Source of the DNA: Arachis hypogaea
Taxonomy: Eukaryota > Streptophyta > Magnoliopsida > Fabales > Fabaceae
DNA length: 64,000 bases
Assembly: GCF_003086295.3 (NCBI RefSeq)
Contig: NC_092038.1
Location: 131,925,132-131,989,131, forward strand
Reading direction: 5' to 3'
Within the stretch, counting starts at the first letter, position 1. Each line of letters begins with the position of its first letter. Of the stretch, positions 58,629 to 64,000 are shown in pieces. The notes beneath the pieces are model-generated. The model had not been told where the DNA came from and did not search any database. It saw nothing but the letters and a program-made list of their open reading frames with translations. The position numbers were made by a program, and so were the translations under genes.

Positions 58629-60979
58629 TACTTGCTCTAAAACATTATAGTATTCTAAATTAAATTACCTTAGTTCAGTACTTAATATCACTATATGCGA
58701 AACATTGTTATTTATTTTTTTTATAATTCAAATGTATTTAGTAATACTAATGTAATGCTCTTCTACCTAATTACAGAAAAAAAATTTATAGAAATATTAT
58801 ATATGTATATATTAAAAATTAATCACAAAATTAATAATTAGTATATATTATATTTGTATTATTTATACGTTATTTCATATATTTTTAATATATATCTTAT
58901 ATTTTGATATGTATTTTATATATACATAATTAATTCTTAATGTAAGCGTAATATTTTGAAAATTTATATGCACTCAAATTTAAAAAAGAAAAAATGTTTG
59001 TCTGTGGATGGAACCGTTATACCTAAAACAATTTAGTTCATATATATATATATATATATATATATTATTAATAAATTTTTTAATTTTTTATTTTAATATA
59101 TAATAAATATATTAAAACCTTAAAGTTTACATTTTTTATAAATATTTTTTTAATAATTAACTTTAACATGTGTAGTTAGACATCTTAATCCTATATAAAA
59201 TGAAAAGAAATCAAATCAAATAATCAGTATATTGAATATATAAATATTAAATTAAATAATAAATAATACTACTTGTCAAAGTGTACACTGATGCTAAAGC
59301 TTTGACTGGAAAATATTAATGTTTATGACTGAGGGGAACCATTTTATTGGAGAACAAATGCCTTATCAGCCTCGTTTTTTCTAAAAGATTTATTCTTAGT
59401 TTTTTGCGAAAACTTTTCGATTGGTTATTATTCTTTTAATGCTGGATCAACAATTAACGAGAAATATACAACACTTACTAGCTGAACACCTATATAAATC
59501 AAACGATATCGTTACATTTTATTATGTATTATGTTTACAATAAAATTATAAATATTTAAATTTTTTAATTATTTTATATATAATTTTTTAAAATTTTTTT
59601 TATTATGCACCACTTGTCTGCTGTCCACCGTCACATATGCATTATGTAACTTTTATATACATACATTGTGAAAAAAAAACTATATAATGTGTATAATTAA
59701 AACCAATAACTCAAATATCAATTCTAGAATTAAAAATATTTAAACTAATATTAGTAAGTAAAAATTAATTATTATATATTTATATTTAGTTTATATTATT
59801 ATTTTATATATTTTTAATATATATTTTATAGTTTAATATATATTTTGTTTATGGAACTCATTTATAAGTAATTATATTTTTGTGTACACATAATATGATT
59901 ATATATAAATATACTCAACTAATAATTAATTTGATAGTTAATTTTGTGTTTTAAATTAAAAAATTCTCAGAAACAAATGACTAATGATCAAACACCGTGT
60001 AATTACCACTTATATTCTCTCAATTTTAAACTATAAATACCTACTAATTAAAGAGTTATTCCAGAATAAAACAGGTTGCATATATAAAAAGATATCTATC
60101 TCAAGTAATAATTATCTTTGGATGAAATCTTTTTAAAGATTCAAATTCCTTCACCTGGGTGATCGAGTCCGTGTGCCCATGAAATTTATATATAACTATC
60201 ATAACATTCTTTTTAGAATTGTTATTATAATGAATACTCTAAATTAATATATAGTTTGGTTTTTTAAATTAACCTGGCGTTTTATGTTTTGGTTGAAAAA
60301 TAATTTAGATAAGATCGACATGAGTTAGTCAATCTCAATATTATATTTTGCTTGTAAGTTCAACGAATACTTGCATAACTATTTATAAATGGGATATTAC
60401 AAAATTTTCAAAAAGAACAAAGAAAATCCATTCGTTTTTTTAAATAAAATATAAATTTAATATTTACCATCTATACTATACTTGCTCTCCAATATGCATT
60501 TGTTTTTATCACTGAGAATGTAATCAAGCCCCATTAATGTTAATACTACTATTCAAACCCATTAATAGATCGTACGACTTAATCAACATTTTGTTGCGTG
60601 CAACGCTTAAAAAAATTATTAATAATAATAATATTTAGTTATCTTAGTTTGTGTCTTGAGTCTTGACTCTTGAGTATATATTTTAACAATCTAATAATAT
60701 ATTTTTTTTAATTTTTAATGTATTTAACATGTTGAAAATATAAAAAAAATATTGTCAATAATTTGTAACAATATTCTTAAAATATATTTTAGAAACACAT
60801 GTTCCGATGCAAATAACAAAGAATACGAAACGGCTTGACCGAAGGACAGAGGAAAATGAATGGAAAATTCTTGAGCTATATTTATGAATTTATATTATTT
60901 ATTTATTCCTTGTTTTCTCAATATATAAATGTAGTTCCACCCGTTAGTTCATATGTAAGAATTAAGAAGCAGCCAAAAC
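58629..60979. other. AT-rich region upstream of DXS
   Basis: Two stretches, 58780-58960 and 59740-59960, share strings such as ATATTTTTAATATATATTTTATA and are probably copies of one AT-rich repeat. (TA)n runs occur at 59038-59064. No gene recognised; the 60835-61026 frame overlaps the promoter and is not coding. Confidence 0.45.
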
Positions 60980-60982
60980 ACG

Positions 60983-60990
60983 TATATATA
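60983..60990 (+). promoter_or_regulatory. Probable TATA box of DXS
   Basis: TATATATA, inside CACGTATATATAGC, lies about 117 bp upstream of the DXS ATG. Followed by a C/T-rich leader (TTCTTTCATACATTC and after), it is well placed to set a start site near 61015. Confidence 0.6.
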
Positions 60991-61106
60991 GCTAAGCTCT
61001 GGTATCTTTCTTTCATACATTCTTGATTCTTCACCGTCTTTCTCTCATTCATTCATTCATTTCATAATCACTGAGCCCTTCATTGACTTGCTTGAAACTC
61101 GAAACC

Positions 61107-64000
61107 ATGGCCTTCTGTGGCACTTTTGTTAAGCCAACCCATTCTTTGCTGCCATGCCGCACATCTTCAACTCCAACTACAAACCATGGTTGCACAAAAC
61201 AGGTTAGCTTGCTTGCTTTCTTTCAATCACATACACATCTCTTTACTTTTATGGACAGACATGTACAATGTTAACCATTTAATAAGAGGCACCATAAATT
61301 GATGTAATGATATCATGGTTTTTCTCATTTCTTCCATCTTTTGTTGTGTATATAATATATTCTTCTAGCTTTTTTTAATTTGTTAGAATGAAAGAACATG
61401 ATCGTTTCATTGAGTGATGGTGTGATTTTGATTGTGATTATGATTGTGATTCTCAGTTGTGTGTGAGAGCTTCATCAGCAACAGCAAGTAGCAGCTCAGG
61501 TGATAAGGAAAGGTCTATCATAAGAAAAGAGAAAGATGGTGTATGGAAGATCAATTACTCAGATGAGAAACCACCAACACCACTTTTGGATACAATCAAT
61601 CATCCAATTCACACTAAGAATCTCTCCAAACAGGTAACAAACTTAATCCATGGCATAACAAATTTCAATTTAAGGAATGCTAGGGGGCAACAGACTTTGT
61701 GATTTGTAGCCATCAACAGTGTTTTTAATTGTGTGAGATTTCATCTAATGGTGGAGAATTACTCATTTTTTCTTTTACTGGCTAACTGCTGCCCAGATTT
61801 TGATAAAAGTGTTGGCCTTCTAGACTTTCTCTTTCAATTTTGCTCCGATTTTTGCCTCCTTGTGTATTAATTAAGGCTCTTGCATATGTCAGGATCTTGA
61901 ACAACTTGCAGCAGAGCTAAGGGCAGACATTGTGTACAGTGTATCGAAGACCGGCGGCCATCTCAGCTCAAGCTTGGGGGTTGTGGACTTATCAGTGGCT
62001 CTGCATCATGTTTTCAGCACTCCTGAAGACAAGATCATATGGGATGTTGGCCACCAGGTACAAATTGTTCCAATTTCAATTCTGAATAATTAAATGTTGT
62101 AACATTTTTTTTTGTCAACATTATTTACTATGGAATGTTTAGAGAGGGTCTAAAAAGAAGCATCCGAATTTTTTGCAGGCATACCCACACAAGATTCTCA
62201 CAGGCAGAAGGTCCAGGATGCATACCATTAGGAAGACTTCAGGGCTTGCAGGCTTTCCTAAAAGAGATGAGAGCGCTCATGATGCTTTTGGGGCAGGACA
62301 CAGTTCCACAAGTATATCTGCTGGTCTTGGTAAGATTCTTCAATCCTACAGAGATGGTTGGTGACAGAATATGAATGGAAATCTTAAGTTGTTTATGTTG
62401 GTCTTCGTGTAGGCATGGCGGTTGGAAGGGATCTGTTGGGAAAGAACAACAGTGTGATTTCAGTTATTGGAGATGGAGCAATGACTGCAGGGCAAGCTTA
62501 TGAGGCCATGAACAATGCTGGGTTTCTTGATGCTAACCTTATAGTTATTCTTAATGACAACAAGCAAGTTTCTTTACCAACTGCCACAATGGATGGCCCT
62601 GCAACTCCAGTTGGAGCCCTCAGCAGTGCCTTGAGCAAAATTCAAGCAAGCGCAGAATTTCGCAAGCTCAGAGAGGCTGCAAAAGTAAGCCTCTCTATAT
62701 TCTAGAATTGTTTTTTCTTTGTCAAATCTCACTATGTATGGATTTCTGACCCTGATTTTTTCATTGCTGAAGAGCATCACAAAGCAGATTGGAAGACAAA
62801 CCCATGAAGTTGCAGCAAAAGTAGATGAGTATGCAAGAGGCATGATCAGTGCTTCCGGATCAACCTTTTTTGAGGAGCTTGGCTTGTACTACATTGGCCC
62901 TGTGGATGGTCATAATATTGAAGACATGGTTACAATTTTTGAAAAAGTCAAAGCCATGCCGGCTCCGGGTCCAGTTTTGATTCACATAGTGACAGAGAAA
63001 GGGAAAGGATACCCTCCTGCTGAAGCCGCAGCTGATAAGATGCATGGTGAGACTAGAGAGTCTATTTATTATCCCAACAAAATTATGATTAGCAATTTTC
63101 TAATTCTCCAAGTTGCTAATAGTTCTCTAATCACCCTTTCAGGTGTTGTCAAGTTTGATCCGAAAACAGGCCACCAGTTCAAGACAAAAGCATCTACACT
63201 ATCATATACTCAGTACTTTGCTGAATCCTTGATAAAAGAAGCTGAAGTAGACAACAAGATTGTAGCCATTCACGCTGCCATGGGTGGTGGAACCGGCCTA
63301 AACTACTTCCAGAAAAAGTTTCCAGACCGATGCTTCGACGTTGGGATCGCCGAACAACATGCTGTTACATTTGCTGCAGGGCTAGCCACAGAGGGCCTCA
63401 AGCCATTTTGTGCTATCTATTCTTCTTTCCTTCAGCGTGGATACGATCAGGTAAGGAACAAATAACATTAGGCCAAATTGGTTTATGTCCACTATAGAGG
63501 TAGCTAAGTAGTTAATGTCATGATTCACAAAACAATCTAACAACTGTGGTCCAAATTGGGTTTGTAGGTGGTTCATGATGTAGATCTTCAGAAGTTACCG
63601 GTCCGATTCGCTATGGATAGAGCTGGTTTAGTTGGTGCTGATGGACCTACTCATTGTGGAGCATTTGACATCACCTACATGGCTTGCTTGCCTAACATGG
63701 TGGTCATGGCTCCATCAGATGAGGCTGAACTGATGCACATGGTTGCAACCGCTGCAGCCATAGATGACAGACCAAGCTGCTTTAGGTTCCCAAGGGGGAA
63801 TGGAATTGGAGCCGTTTTGCCTCTCAATAACAAAGGAACTGCACTTGAGGTTAGCATTACTTTCCAAACATAATGTTGTATTGTATTTGGTTAAGCCAAC
63901 TTAAATTGAAGTTTTGGTGATGTACTTTATGTAGATTGGAAAGGGTAGAGTTCTGACAGAAGGTAGCAGAGTTGCAATCTTGGGATATGGTTCTATAGTC
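61107..64000 (+). CDS. DXS: 1-deoxy-D-xylulose-5-phosphate synthase, plastid, 3' end beyond window
   Basis: Nine exons, all GT-AG: 61107-61202, 61457-61633, 61893-62057, 62179-62329, 62413-62684, 62773-63046, 63143-63450, 63568-63849, and 63935 onward. They give 597 residues; family proteins have about 710, so roughly 115 residues and the end of the transketolase C-terminal domain are missing. The ATG at 61107 (AACCATGG) is chosen because the upstream in-frame ATG at 61083 lacks context. Residues 1-55 look like a transit peptide. Thiamine diphosphate motif GDGAMTAG starts at 216 with NDN at 244-246; His114 (GGHLSSSLG) and Glu449 (GIAEQHAV) match catalytic residues. The enzyme condenses pyruvate with glyceraldehyde 3-phosphate, the first and controlling step of the plastid MEP isoprenoid pathway. 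Wording such as [20 protein letters not shown] suggests the class 2 type, from memory. No defect seen. Confidence 0.97.

Noticed and set aside
61083..61106. Upstream ATG for DXS
   Set aside because: Its context is weak and the extra residues MTCLKLET do not resemble the transit peptide start; AACCATGG at 61107 is better.
1..64000. CRISPR array or bacterial-type operon
   Set aside because: The repeats present are microsatellites, minisatellites and transposon ends; the gene structure is eukaryotic throughout.

Overview
The window is plant nuclear DNA, most probably from a legume and specifically peanut (Arachis). Genes have introns with GT-AG borders and the intergenic DNA is very AT-rich and crowded with transposon relics. 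The assignment to Arachis is an inference from repeat families I recognise (an LTR with alternating 'GGCGTTTAACGCC'-type motifs whose end is TGATGAGCGG, and Mutator-like elements carrying a plant mobile domain gene) and from the legume-like DXS and MMSDH proteins; no database was searched.

Layout. 1-1300: end of an LTR retrotransposon and a CACTA-type terminus. 2040-4110: GAA/TTC-rich, minisatellite and telomere-like repeat DNA. 4141-8170: decayed L1-type LINE, with a tRNA-derived SINE inserted at its 3' side (8199-8367). 8499-9056: MITE with a perfect 9-bp target duplication. 10686-25496: a three-layer nest. A long inverted-repeat (foldback) element has its left arm split by a 9.2-kb Mutator-like element (MULE-A, 10982-20208), and its loop holds a second, distinct MULE (MULE-B, 21682-24881) with long terminal inverted repeats and a perfect 9-bp target duplication. 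Both MULEs carry, or retain a trace of, a plant mobile domain (PMD) gene facing the transposase gene. 26023-26538: hAT-like MITE. 28488-29556: pseudogene of a BIG BROTHER-like RING E3 ligase lacking its RING exon. 31333-36605: another foldback element, with a 2.7-kb solo LTR in its right arm.

The genic part starts at about 36.9 kb: a 5' fragment of a FAR1-related gene, then a methylmalonate-semialdehyde dehydrogenase (MMSDH/ALDH6) copy that has lost its catalytic cysteine and several exons but ends in an unusual repeat-containing extension, then an apparently intact four-exon SpoU-family RNA methyltransferase gene (351 aa). From 46.9 to 60.9 kb the DNA is intergenic, with MITEs, microsatellites and a GAA-rich element related by inversion to the one at 10.1-10.7 kb. 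The window closes inside an intact plastid 1-deoxy-D-xylulose-5-phosphate synthase gene (DXS, 61107 to beyond 64000).

Only two genes look functional: the SpoU methyltransferase and DXS. They are unrelated in pathway and the order suggests no operon-like link. The most interesting material is the pair of MULE-PMD composite transposons with subterminal palindrome arrays, and the catalytically dead MMSDH copy.
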